Below, one piece after another: positions 17,314 through 29,000 of a stretch of DNA of 64,000 nucleotides (its first letter is position 1; each line of letters opens with the position of its first letter). Source of the DNA: an uncultured Clostridia bacterium. Its GTDB lineage: Bacteria > Bacillota > Clostridia > TANB77 > CAG-508. The stretch covers positions 152,055 to 216,054 of the forward strand of contig CAKOTF010000002.1 in NCBI GenBank assembly GCA_934120045.1. The letters are read 5' to 3'. Both the position numbers and the translations under genes were made by a program. The notes under the pieces were generated by a model, which had not been told where the DNA came from, searched no databases, and saw only the letters and a list, made by a program, of their open reading frames with translations.

Positions 17314-17649
17314 TTAACATTCTAATTTATAACCTAAGCCTCTAACTACCTTTATTTGCACATTTGAACCTGCATCAAATCCTGTTAATTTGTCTTCTAA
17401 CATTGATTTTGCTGTAAGCATGATTACTTTTGATTCTATTTTTTGTTTTCTAATTTCCTGCAAAATTTTAAATCCTTCAATTCCAGGAAGCATTACATCT
17501 AAGATTATTAAATCATAAATATTTGTTAATGCATTATCTAGCCCTTCTTCTCCATCTCCATAAACATCAACAATATATTGCTCATTTCTTAATCTACTTG
17601 CTATTACATCAGCAATTTTAAATTCATCTTCAACTATTAATATTCTCAT
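17314..17649 (-). pseudogene. OmpR-type response regulator with most of its DNA-binding domain deleted
   Basis: ATG 17649 follows AAGGTG. Residues 1-93 are a normal receiver start: paired acids in VEDE, phospho-acceptor Asp in LDVMLPG, and Thr in MLTAKS. After FDAGS the protein jumps directly to VQIKVVRGLGYKLEC, which is the recognition-helix/wing end of a winged-helix domain. Compared with a usual length near 225, roughly 110 residues are missing in frame, including the end of the receiver and most of the effector domain. No histidine kinase gene is adjacent. It is probably non-functional, though a short product could be made. Confidence 0.85.
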
Positions 17650-17747
17650 ATAAATCACCTTATATATATTACTTTTTATTCATTAAATGAATATTAAATT
17701 TATACAAAAATTTTAGATATTTTTTCAAATTGAATTTTCTATATCTC

Positions 17748-17776
17748 TTGATTTTTGCAAACTTTGAGGATATAAT
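17748..17776 (+). promoter_or_regulatory. Promoter of tex
   Basis: TTGATT (17748-17753), a 17-bp spacer and TATAAT (17771-17776), upstream of ATG 17808. Confidence 0.75.
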
Positions 17777-17807
17777 TTGTAAAGGTAAATTTAGAAAGGA
17801 CAAGACT

Positions 17808-19994
17808 ATGGATAAAATTATAAATAAAATAGCAGAAGAATTAAATGTAAAAAATACACAAGTAGAAAATGCTGTAAAATTAATTGATGAAGGAAATACA
17901 ATTCCATTTATCGCACGTTACAGAAAAGAAGCTACAGGTGGGTTAAGTGATGAAATTTTAAGAGATTTAGGAGAAAGACTTACATATCTTAGAAACTTAG
18001 AAACAAGAAAAGGCGAAATTATAAAATCAATTGATGAACAAGGAAAATTGACTGATGAATTAACTATTGCAATTGCATCAGCTGAAACACTTGCAGAAGT
18101 TGAAGATTTATACAGGCCATTTAAACAAAAGAAAAAGACAAGAGCTACTGTTGCAAAAGCTAAAGGATTAGAACCATTAGCAGATATTATTATTGCACAA
18201 GAAGAGAAAAAAGATATTAATGAAATTGCTCAAGAATTTGTAAATATTGATAATTTATCTGATGAAGATAAAAATAATAAAGATAAAGTTGTTGCAACAG
18301 CTGAAGATGCAATTCAAGGTGCTTTAGATATTATCGCTGAAAATATTTCTGATAACGCAAAATATAGAAAATATATCAAAAAAATATGTTATCGTGAAGG
18401 TACTATTGTAACAAAATCTGCAAAACCTGATGAAAAATCTAATTATGAAATGTATTACGAATTTGCCGAATTAGTACATAAACTTCCAAGTCATAGAATT
18501 TTAGCTATTAATAGAGGTGAAGCTGAAGATTTCCTAAAAGTATCTATTGAAAAACCTACAGATAAAATTTTATATTATATTCAAAAAGATATAATAAAAG
18601 GAAAAACTCAATTTACAGAAATGCTTACAAATACAATTGAAGATGCTTTTACAAGATTAATTGAACCATCTATTGATAGAGAAATTCGTTCAGATTTAAC
18701 TGAAAAAGCTGAAGAAAAAGCAATTAAAGTATTTGGTCAAAATGCTAAACAATTATTATTAGGTGCTCCTATAAAAGGTAAAACTGTTATGGGATTTGAC
18801 CCTGCTTATAGAACTGGTTGTAAAATAGCTGTAATTGATGAAACAGGAAAAGTTTTAGATATAGCTACAGTATATCCTACAGCACCACAAAATGATGTTG
18901 AAGGTGCAAAGAAAACTTTATTAGATTTAATAAATAAAGACCATGTTGATATGATTGCAATTGGAAACGGTACTGCATCTCGTGAATCTGAAATGTTTGT
19001 TTCAGATATGATTAAAGAAGTAAAACATGATATTTGTTATGTAATTGTTAGTGAAGCTGGTGCATCTGTATATTCTGCCTCAAAACTTGCAACAGAAGAA
19101 TATCCTGATATAAATGTATCAATAAGAGGTGCTATTTCAATAGCTCGTAGATTACAAGATCCTCTTGCTGAATTAGTAAAAATCGACCCAAAAGCAATTG
19201 GTGTTGGTCAATATCAACATGATGTAAATCAAAAGAAATTATCAGAAAGCTTAACAGGTGTTGTAGAAGATAGTGTAAACAAAGTTGGTGTTGATGTAAA
19301 TACTGCAACTCCTTCTCTACTTTCATATGTTTCTGGTATTAATAATACAATTGCAAAAAATATTGTAAAATATAGAGATGAAAATGGTAAATTAAAAGAA
19401 AGAAAAGAATTATTAAAAGTTCCAAAGCTTGGAAAAGTTGCTTATGAACAATGTGCCGGATTTATTAGAATTCCTGATGGAAAAAATCCATTAGAAAATA
19501 CAGCTGTTCACCCAGAAAGTTATGAACAAACTGAAAAATTATTAGAATTATTAGGATTTAAAATTGAAGATTTAAAAAATAAAGAAAATTTGAATTCTTT
19601 AAGAGAAAAATTAAAATCAGTAAATATTGAGAAAACTGCAAAAACACTTGATATTGGTGAAATGACATTAGCTGATATAATATCAGAATTATCAAAGCCT
19701 GGTCGTGACCCAAGAGAGGATATGCCAAAACCTGTTCTTCGTAGTGATGTTTTAAAATTTGAAGATTTAACTGAAGGAATGGTACTTACAGGTACTGTTC
19801 GTAATGTTATCGATTTTGGTGCATTTGTTGATATTGGTGTAAAATATGATGGACTTGTTCATATTTCTGAAATGAGTGATTCATATGTTAAATCCCCTTC
19901 TGAAGTTGTTTCTGTTGGAGATATTGTAAAAGTTAAAGTTATAAAAATTGATCAAGAACGTAAAAAAGTTGGTCTTTCTATGAAAATATCATAA
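17808..19994 (+). CDS. tex: Tex family transcription accessory / S1 RNA-binding protein
   Basis: The start is ATG 17808 (protein begins MDKIINKIAEEL) behind AAAGGA; the frame extends upstream through the promoter, so the longer version is not real. The 728-residue protein has the Tex N-terminal helical region (IPFIARYRKEATGGLSDE), a YqgF-like RNase H fold (MGFDPAYRTGCKIAVID), helix-hairpin-helix motifs and a C-terminal S1 domain (GMVLTGTVRNVIDFGAFVDI). Tex binds nucleic acid and is thought to act in transcription and stalled-complex handling. Confidence 0.95.
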   Translation: MDKIINKIAEELNVKNTQVENAVKLIDEGNTIPFIARYRKEATGGLSDEILRDLGERLTYLRNLETRKGEIIKSIDEQGKLTDELTIAIASAETLAEVEDLYRPFKQKKKTRATVAKAKGLEPLADIIIAQEEKKDINEIAQEFVNIDNLSDEDKNNKDKVVATAEDAIQGALDIIAENISDNAKYRKYIKKICYREGTIVTKSAKPDEKSNYEMYYEFAELVHKLPSHRILAINRGEAEDFLKVSIEKPTDKILYYIQKDIIKGKTQFTEMLTNTIEDAFTRLIEPSIDREIRSDLTEKAEEKAIKVFGQNAKQLLLGAPIKGKTVMGFDPAYRTGCKIAVIDETGKVLDIATVYPTAPQNDVEGAKKTLLDLINKDHVDMIAIGNGTASRESEMFVSDMIKEVKHDICYVIVSEAGASVYSASKLATEEYPDINVSIRGAISIARRLQDPLAELVKIDPKAIGVGQYQHDVNQKKLSESLTGVVEDSVNKVGVDVNTATPSLLSYVSGINNTIAKNIVKYRDENGKLKERKELLKVPKLGKVAYEQCAGFIRIPDGKNPLENTAVHPESYEQTEKLLELLGFKIEDLKNKENLNSLREKLKSVNIEKTAKTLDIGEMTLADIISELSKPGRDPREDMPKPVLRSDVLKFEDLTEGMVLTGTVRNVIDFGAFVDIGVKYDGLVHISEMSDSYVKSPSEVVSVGDIVKVKVIKIDQERKKVGLSMKIS

Positions 19995-20002
19995 AAATAT
20001 AT

Positions 20003-20040
20003 AAAACTGGACTTAGAAAAATCTAAATCCAGTTTTTATC
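20003..20040. terminator. Bidirectional terminator between tex and the HD-GYP regulator
   Basis: AAAACTGGA and TTAGA-type arms (20003-20037) pair with one mismatch and carry A and T runs on both sides. It serves the convergent tex and response regulator genes and closes the NRPS operon. Confidence 0.82.
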
Positions 20041-20043
20041 TTA

Positions 20044-21105
20044 TTAACTAACATATTTATCTTGTATTTCTTGTATTTTTTCATAATTATTATTCAAAAT
20101 ATCAAGAAAAACTTCTGCTACTTGAGGATCAAATTGTGTCCCTTCACATCTTTTTATTTCATCTTTTACATGTTCAATATCAATTGGACCTCTATAACTT
20201 CTTCTACTTGTCATAGCATCAAATGTATCTGCAACAGCTGCAATTCTTGCTAAATATGGTATTTCTTCACCTTTTAACATTCCAGGATATCCTGTTCCAT
20301 CATATTTTTCATGATGATGTTTTACTATTGGAATAATATCTTTAAAAATATCTGCAGAACCTAATATATGTGCCCCTATTGCTGGATGATTTTTTATTTG
20401 TGAATATTCATCATCTGAAAGTTTGCTTGGCTTTAATAATATACTATCAGGTATTCCAATTTTTCCAATATCATGGAATAATCCACCTATTCTCAAAGTT
20501 TTTATTTGATCTTCTGGTAATCCTAATTTTTGACCAATTAGAACTGAATATTCTGAAACTCTATCTGAATGACCTCTTGTATATGTATCTTTTGCTTCTA
20601 CAGCAAATCTTAAAGTTTCAACCATTTCTAAATAAGCTTTTTCAAGTTTATCATTTGATTCTGAAAGTTTATCATTTATTCTTTTTATTTCTTCCATTTG
20701 TTTAACAGATTTTATACCAGATTCAACTAATAATTGTAATTGATCAAATTTGTCACTTTTTTCACAATAGCCTTGAATATCTAGTCTTTTAATTGTCTCT
20801 AATGGTGGAGCCATGTCTTTGTGTCCTGTTAATAATAATATGTATAATTCTTTGTTAAATTTTCTTATTTCTTCTACAACTTCATCTCCATGTAAAGGTG
20901 TCATCATAAAATCTAATAACATTAAATCAAAATGTTCTTTTTTTACTAATTCAATTGCCTCTACTGGATCTTGCGCCCCATAAAATTCATATTCAGAATT
21001 ATCAAAAAGCACTGTTAAAGAATCAAGTATTCCTTCTTCATCATCTACTCCGATTATTCTATATTTTCTTTCTTCATTTAATTGATTTTGTAATGCTTTT
21101 CTCAT
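20044..21105 (-). CDS. Response regulator with HD-GYP c-di-GMP phosphodiesterase domain
   Basis: Residues 13-135 are a receiver domain with acidic pair VDDEE (20-24) and phospho-acceptor D65; a coiled-coil linker spans about 136-165; residues 165-345 are HD-GYP with HD at H211-D212 and the signature HHHEKYDGTGYP (263-274). Such domains hydrolyse c-di-GMP to pGpG or GMP, and phosphorylation of the receiver usually sets their activity. It lies 76 bases behind the histidine kinase gene and is the last gene of the NRPS-kinase-regulator row, so it is the obvious partner of that kinase. Confidence 0.93.
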   Translation of the reverse strand: MRKALQNQLNEERKYRIIGVDDEEGILDSLTVLFDNSEYEFYGAQDPVEAIELVKKEHFDLMLLDFMMTPLHGDEVVEEIRKFNKELYILLLTGHKDMAPPLETIKRLDIQGYCEKSDKFDQLQLLVESGIKSVKQMEEIKRINDKLSESNDKLEKAYLEMVETLRFAVEAKDTYTRGHSDRVSEYSVLIGQKLGLPEDQIKTLRIGGLFHDIGKIGIPDSILLKPSKLSDDEYSQIKNHPAIGAHILGSADIFKDIIPIVKHHHEKYDGTGYPGMLKGEEIPYLARIAAVADTFDAMTSRRSYRGPIDIEHVKDEIKRCEGTQFDPQVAEVFLDILNNNYEKIQEIQDKYVS

Positions 21106-21181
21106 TAGTCCTCTACTCCCTTTTTGTATAAAATTTTATCACTCATCCTGAGATATATAGTCTTTTTAACTATACATTATA

Positions 21182-23002
21182 TTATTTATTTATAGGAATC
21201 AAAATATTAAATGTTGTTCCTTTTCCATCTTCTGTTTGATATGTAATGTCTCCTCCAAAATGTGCTTTTATGTTTGAATATGACATATATAATCCAAGTC
21301 CTGTACCGTTTTTTCCTTTTGTTGTAACCATTTCTTTAAATAGTCTATCTTGTACTTCCTTTGGAAGTCCTCCTGCAAAGTCTGTTACTGAAAATATGAC
21401 ATTTCCAGAATCTTTACTAATTTCTAATTGAATATTTTGATCATGTTTTCCATCATAAGCTTGTATTGCATTTGAAATCATATTATTAATAACTTGTACA
21501 AGAACATTTACATTTCCATGAATTATTTGATTTTCATCTATTTTCATTAATACATTTAAATATATATATGCATTTTTTAATTCATGTTTCATTAATATAT
21601 TTACTCTTTTTATTAGCTCTGCAACTGTAAATTCTTCTATATCATCTGTTGATAATGATGCAACAGCTTGACCTTTTACTGTTGTAATAATGTCTGACAT
21701 ATATTCAAGATGTGCTCTTATTTTTGGTATCCATTCTTCCATATCTCTTGCAATATCATGATGATCTTGTGAATTTACAAGTGGATCATCTATTGATTCA
21801 TCATATTCTTTTATTAAATTTTCTAACCCTTGTGTTGCGCCAGCTATAGACATAATTGGTGTCTTTAAGTTATGTGCTATTCCTCCTATTAATTGTCCTA
21901 GCCCTGCTAAACGTTCTCTTTCCATTAAGATATCTTGATTATTTTTTATTGTCTCCATATCTTCTTTATGTTGTGTTATATCTTTTAATAAAAATAATGT
22001 TCCTAATGAATTATTGTCTGAATTTATAGGTGTTATTTCTATTCTAAAATATTTTTTTATTTTTACAAATTGCTGTTCAAATGATACTGTTGTTTCTGTA
22101 GAATTTGCTTTTTTTATTGATTTACTAATTTTTTCTACTACTTGATCTGAAATCTTCCTTTGTTGTAAAAATCTTATAAAATTTTTACTTCTTATATCTT
22201 CTGGACTTAGTTTAAATATATCTAAAAATGTTTTATTAAAATCTATTATCATATTATTATCATCTAATACTACATAACCATCAGATATTCTATCAACTAT
22301 TTTTTGTAAGGCTATTGGTGTTACATTTAAAAACTGGAATTTAAATATTGCTATTGCACAACATATAATTGTTATAGTAAATGTTATTGGTGTTACATAT
22401 ATTGACATTGATATTATTTTAAATGTTCCTAAAATATTTACAACTACAGGTACACTTACCCCTAGAACAATTAATAATGATTGTTTTGAAAAGAAACCAG
22501 AATTTTTTATTGAAAATTTTAGCATATAAATTATACCAAATACTAATAATATATATGAATATATATTATGAATAACCATATATGGTCCATACACTGTATC
22601 AGATATATTTGTTGAATATTGTTCATAAAATAGATGATGAAAATCATTTGTCCATAATATTATTAATGATATTATAGGAACTACAAACAATAATAAATAT
22701 CTTTTTCTTAACTCTATTTTAGTATTTGCATATATTAGTCCCATGAAAAATACTGCTATTGGTATTGTACATATTGCTATATATATAAAATAATCAAAAT
22801 AAACTGGCTTTATATTTAATGGTTTTGATAATGTTATTTGCATTATTAAACCTAATGTCCAAAATATTAATATAGATAAAGAAATTATAAAAATGCTTTT
22901 TAATTGATTATTTTTTTTACCTTTTGATAAATATATTGTTAATCCTATATTTATTATCATTGTTACTATCAATGCTATAAGTGTTGTTTTTGTTGCTATC
23001 AT
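21182..23002 (-). CDS. Sensor histidine kinase with 7TM and PAS domains
   Basis: The 606-residue protein begins with seven predicted membrane helices (about 1-225), resembling the histidine-kinase N-terminal 7TM sensor. A PAS domain follows (about 232-345), then the phospho-acceptor helix with AHNLKTP (H377), and a HATPase domain with N box NAIQAYDG, G1 DFAGGLP and G2 GTGLGLYMS. It would sense a membrane or PAS ligand and phosphorylate the HD-GYP regulator next door. Its ATG is only seven bases after the NRPS stop, with its AAGGAG binding site inside the NRPS 3' end, so it is translated from the NRPS mRNA. Confidence 0.93.
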   Translation of the reverse strand: MIATKTTLIALIVTMIINIGLTIYLSKGKKNNQLKSIFIISLSILIFWTLGLIMQITLSKPLNIKPVYFDYFIYIAICTIPIAVFFMGLIYANTKIELRKRYLLLFVVPIISLIILWTNDFHHLFYEQYSTNISDTVYGPYMVIHNIYSYILLVFGIIYMLKFSIKNSGFFSKQSLLIVLGVSVPVVVNILGTFKIISMSIYVTPITFTITIICCAIAIFKFQFLNVTPIALQKIVDRISDGYVVLDDNNMIIDFNKTFLDIFKLSPEDIRSKNFIRFLQQRKISDQVVEKISKSIKKANSTETTVSFEQQFVKIKKYFRIEITPINSDNNSLGTLFLLKDITQHKEDMETIKNNQDILMERERLAGLGQLIGGIAHNLKTPIMSIAGATQGLENLIKEYDESIDDPLVNSQDHHDIARDMEEWIPKIRAHLEYMSDIITTVKGQAVASLSTDDIEEFTVAELIKRVNILMKHELKNAYIYLNVLMKIDENQIIHGNVNVLVQVINNMISNAIQAYDGKHDQNIQLEISKDSGNVIFSVTDFAGGLPKEVQDRLFKEMVTTKGKNGTGLGLYMSYSNIKAHFGGDITYQTEDGKGTTFNILIPINK

Positions 23003-23009
23003 TAGTTTT

Positions 23010-26000
23010 TTATTCTCCTTTTAATAATTTTACTATATATCCTATATATTTTTCATCAATTTTTGGCCATTCAAATCCATATAATTCAAGTAATTTAATA
23101 CTATGTTTTGAATCAACTTTAATATTATTATCATAATGTAAATTTAAATCTTTGTCAAAATCATTTATTAACATATTTATAACATCAGAGTCTGACTTTT
23201 TCATAAATTCTTTTATTTTTTGTTTAAATTCTTCATTTTTTATAACTAATATATTAATACCAAAATTTAAAATATATTTCAATAGTTTTTTTACATCAAC
23301 ATGATTATGGTTAAATAAATGATAAATTCTATTTGTACTATTGGTATATTTAATTGTGTGGCATATTGCTTTTGATGTGCTATCTATTGGTGAAAATTCC
23401 AAATATCCATTTAATAAGTTTTCAGGAATACTTCCAATTTCCATTAATGCTTTTAATCTATTCATATATGCATTTTCATTAATATTTTCTTGAAATTTTC
23501 CGTCTGAGATTCTTGGCATTAAATTTCCTACTCTTAATATGTATGAATCTACTCCATCTAATATTGAGTCTAATATCTTTTGTTCTGCTTCAAATTTTGT
23601 TCTAACATATACATTTTCAAATTGCTGTCCAATGTAAAATTCTTTTTCAGTAAATATTTGTTCTTCTTTAAATTTTTGTTCTAAATAATATTGTTCAAAA
23701 AATGCATTTCCAGAAATGCTTAATGTTGATATATGGAATACTTTACAATTAAATGTTTTTGCAAAATCTATAATTTTTTCTACACTTTTAACATTTACAT
23801 TATAAAATTCCTGATAATTTCCATAATGTGAAACTTTCGCTGCAGAATTTATTATTGTTGTTACAGAATTTCCAACATTAAATAAATCTTCTTGTTGTAA
23901 TCCAAATCCATCTAAAGTCATGTCTCCTTGAAATATAATAATTCTTTCTCCTATGTATTTATCATACTTCTCTCCAAAATAATAGTGCATTTTATTTAAT
24001 AATTTTTGCTCTATTGTCATTCCAGGTTCTTTTCTTATAATTACATATATTTTTGAGTTTGCACTTTCTAATACTTCCTGTAAAATATGTATTCCTAAAT
24101 ATCCAGTTACACCTATTAATAATATATTTTCTAAATTATTGTTTTGTACCTTTGTTGGAATCTCCATATTTCGTTTTAAAATATCTTTATATTTAATGTT
24201 TAATGATTCAAAATTTTCTTCTTGATGAACTTCATCTTTTTCTATTTTTTGTACCATTTTTTCTATTGTTGGATATGTAAATATATCTGCATATTTTATT
24301 TTATCTGTTAATGGTATTAATTTTATATTTAAGTTCATTGCTAATATTGAATCTCCACCCAATTCAAAAAAATTATCTTTTATTCCAATTGGCTTTGTAT
24401 TCAAAACTTCTTCCCATATTTCTGCAATTTTTATTTCTAAATCTGTTTTTGGTTTTACATATTCTTTGCTTTCCATTTGTAATACTCCATTTGGAATCGG
24501 TAATTTTTTCTTATCTACTTTTCCATTTGGAGTATATGGGAATTCGTCTAATGCTGTGAAATAAGATGGTATCATATAATTTGGTAGAAATTTTACTAAA
24601 TATTCTCTTAAATCAGCATTTTTTATTCTTTTACTTGCAATATAATATGCTGAAATTATTTCTCTATTTCCAATTGTTTGTTTAATAACTTTTGCTTTTT
24701 TTATTCCTTTAAATTCAAGAATTCTTTTTTCAATTTCTTCTAACTCTATTCTTAATCCTCTAATTTTTATTTGCCCATCTTTTCTACCTAAATAATGTAA
24801 ATTTCCATCACTATCAAATTTACAAACATCTCCTGTTTGGTACATAATACTGTTTTCTAAATATGGATTTTTCAAATATCTTTCACTTGTTAAATCTTCT
24901 CTATTTAAATATCCTTGTCCAACACCATCACCTGCAATATATAATTCTCCTTCATTTCCAATTGGAACAATTTTTAGTTTATCATCTAATATGTATACTT
25001 GTGTATTTCCAATTGGTCTTCCTATATCTATTATATCATTATTTGTTATATCTTTTAGTGTTGACCATATAGTCGTTTCAGTTGGGCCATATACGTCATA
25101 TATCTTCGCTTTAGATATTTTTTTTATTTTTGAAATAATATCTTCTGTTACCGCTTCACCACCAATTAAAATATCTGTTAAATTTTCAAAAAATTTCAAA
25201 TTATTCTCATCTTCAAACATTAAAGAATATCTTGATGGAGTTGTTTGAATCATATTAACCTTATTTTTTTCACATAATTTATTTAATAGTTCTGGAATAT
25301 GCTGTTCTTCTTCATTTGCAACAACTAATTTCATTCCAGATGTTAAAGTTACCCATAATTCTAGTTCAAATATATCAAATGATATTGTTGTAATAGATAC
25401 CATCGTTTTATTTGCACTAAAATCAATTTTTTCTTTTATTGCAAATACAAAATTACACAAATTTTGATTTGTAATTTTTACCCCTTTAGGATTTCCTGTT
25501 GAACCTGATGTATATATTATATATGCTAAGTCTTGAGGATTATTTGTATTTAGAAAATTAGTATTTAATTTTGAATAAATCTCATCATTATTATAATCAA
25601 TACAAATTCTATTTTCAAAGTTCAATTTTTGAAATAATTCTTCATTTGTCAAAAGAAATTTTGCATCACTATTTTCAAGCATATATTCTATTCTTTTTTC
25701 TGGATATGTTGGATCTATTGGAATATAACATGCTCCAGATTTTAATACACCAATTAATGTTGAAATTAATTCTATTGACCTTGGAAGCATTACACCAACA
25801 ATATCATTTGGCTTTATGTTTTTTTCTTCTCTTAAATATCTTGCTAATTGATTTGCTTTTTCATTTACTTCTTTATATGTCAGCTTATTATCTCCAAATA
25901 CAACTGCTACATCATTAGGTGTCTTTTTTACTTGTTCCTCAAACAATTCAGTAATAGTTTTATCTTTTGGATATTCCATCTTTGTATCATTAAATTCATA

Positions 26001-29000
26001 CAAAATTTTATTTTTTTCAGTATTTGAAATAATTTCAATATCTTTTATTTTAGCATTTACATCATTCATAATAAAATCAATTGCATTTATATAATGCTCA
26101 AATAGTCTCTCTATTGTCTCTTTTTTAAATAAATCTGTACAATACTCAATATTTATTGTATGACTTTTGGGCTTTATTTCTAACGATAAATTAAATTTTG
26201 CAATATTATTATTTATTTCGACAATTTGAGTTTCTGTATTATCCAATTTTAAAATATTTTCTTGATTATTTTGATATGTAAACATTACATCAAATAATGG
26301 ATTTCTTGAATTATCTGTTTTTATTCCAAGCTTTTTTACCAACATATCAAAAGGATATGGTTGATGTGATATATCATCTAAGATTTGTTCTCTCATTTCA
26401 TTTAAGAAATTTTGAAATGTCTCTTCTGAATTTATATTTGTTTTTGTTACAATATTATTTACAAACATTCCTATCATTCTTTTCATTTCATTTTTATCTC
26501 TATTTGCAATAGGACTACCTAAGATGATTTCGCTTTGACCAGTATATTTATATAATAATATATAAAATACTGATATAAAAAACATATATGGAGAAACTCC
26601 TATTTTTTTTGCATATCTTTCTATTTTTCTAAATTTTTTTTCATCAATAATATTTGTAACTCTGTCTCCATTATAGCTTCTTGAAGCTGTAGCTTTATAA
26701 TCATATGGTAAATTTAATTGTTCAAATTCGGAATTTTTAAATTTATTAACCCAATACTCCTCTTTTTCTTTAATATCATCACTTTCGTTATATTTTTCTT
26801 CCCATACGGAATAATCTTTATATTGTATAGGAATATTTTTTAAATTATCACCATTATATAATCTTTCAAATTCTATAATAAAATTATTTAATGATATACC
26901 ATCCATTATAATATGATGTGCATCCATTAACACTAATGTTTCTTTATTATCTATATAATGCACTTCCATTCTTATTAATGGTTCTTTTTCCAAATTGAAA
27001 GGCTTTGAAAAATTCATAACTATATTTTTTATTTCATCTTTTTTATTATAGAAAACAGGTATTTCAAAATCAACATTTGACTCTACTTGTTGTCTTATAT
27101 CATTATCTTTAAAAATAAATCTTGTTCTTAAAATACTATGTCTTTTTAAAATTGTACTAAATACTATTTTTATTTTTTCAATATCTAATATTTTTTCTAC
27201 TAATACTGCACCAGGCATATTATAAACAATATTATCCTCACCAATCATTTTCACACTATAATAAATCCTCTTTTGAGCTGATGATAGTGGATATGTGTCT
27301 TGAATTGGTACTTTTTCTATTTTTACTTTTGATATATCTTTTGTTTGATTTTCTACTATATAGTCTGACATATCTTTTATTGTATAATTTGACAATATAT
27401 CTTTTATATTTAATTGTACATTAAATTTTGATAAAACCTTGGTTGTTAAAGTAATTGCGGTTAAAGAATCTCCGCCAAGTTCTAATAAAGTATTATTAAT
27501 TCCAACTTTATCAACTTGTAACATTTTTTCTATTATTTTTATTAATTCTTTATCAATTTCATTTCTAGGTTTTACAATTTCAAGTTCATTCTCATCAATA
27601 ACTGGATCTGGCAAAGCTTTTCTATCAACTTTTCCATTTGGTGTATGTGGTAATTGTTCCATTTTTACAAAATATTGTGGAACCATATATTCTGGCAATT
27701 TTGAATATAAAACTGTTTTCAAAACTGATTTAGATACATGACCTCTTTCCACATAATATGCACATAATGCGTCTTTTCCTTTTACAACTTTTTTTAAAAC
27801 AACACAATCATGAATATTATAAACAGATTGTATTCTTTTCTCAATTTCTTGAAGTTCTATTCTTAATCCTCTTATTTTTACTTGATTATCACTTCTTCCA
27901 TAACAAGTAATTTCCCCTTTATCATCAAAAGCACCCAAATCTCCTACTTTATACATAACTTTCCCATCTATAAATGGATTTGTTATAAAGCTCGCATTTG
28001 TTTGTTGCTCTTTATTCATATATCCTTTTCCAACACCATCTCCAGAAATATATAATTCTCCTATTGTACCTTGTGGCATCACTTTTTTATTTTTATTTAA
28101 GATATATATTTGTGTATTATTAATAGGTCTTCCTATTGTAATTTCTTCTTGATTTGTTGCATTTCCTATTGTTGAAAATATTGTTGTTTCAGATGGTCCA
28201 TATCCATTGTAAATTGTTACATTTGGAATTATTTGTTTAATTCTATCTACCAATGTTTTTGTTAAAGGCTCACCTGCTAACATTATATATTTCAAACTTT
28301 TTAAACTATTTTCATCATTCAAATTTTCCAAATGAAATTTCATTACAGATGGTGTTGTTTGCATTATTTCAACATTGCTGTCTTTTACAATTCTTTCTAT
28401 TTTTGATGTCATTTTTTGACCATTTTCACTTGTTAAATATATAGTTAATCCTCTTGTTAATGACATTAATGTCTCAAATGCAAATATATCAAATGAAACT
28501 GTTGTAATTGAAAGGATTTTATGATTTTTTCCATCTTTTAAATATTCAATTATATTTTTCATTGAATTGTAAAAATTGCTCAAATTTTTTTGTTTTAACA
28601 TTACTCCTTTTGGAGTACCTGTTGAACCTGATGTATATATTAAATATGATAAGTCTTCTGGTTTTGAAATATTTTCTAAATTTTCTTTATGATTTTCATA
28701 TATTCTCTCATCTTTAACATTAATAAGTTTTTTATCTGCTAAATTTCTTCTATTTTGACTTGTTAATATTATTGTTGCTTCACTATCTTCAAGCATGTAC
28801 TCTATTCTATCTTTTGGATAATCTGGTGCAATCGGAATATAACTTCCACCAGATTTTAATACTGCTAACATTGATATCAGCATTTCAAATGAACGTTCTA
28901 ACAAAATACCTACAACAGTATTATTAGTTACTTCATTTTCTCTTAATTTATATGCTAAACTATTTGCTCTCTCATTCAATTCTTTATATGTCATTTCTTT

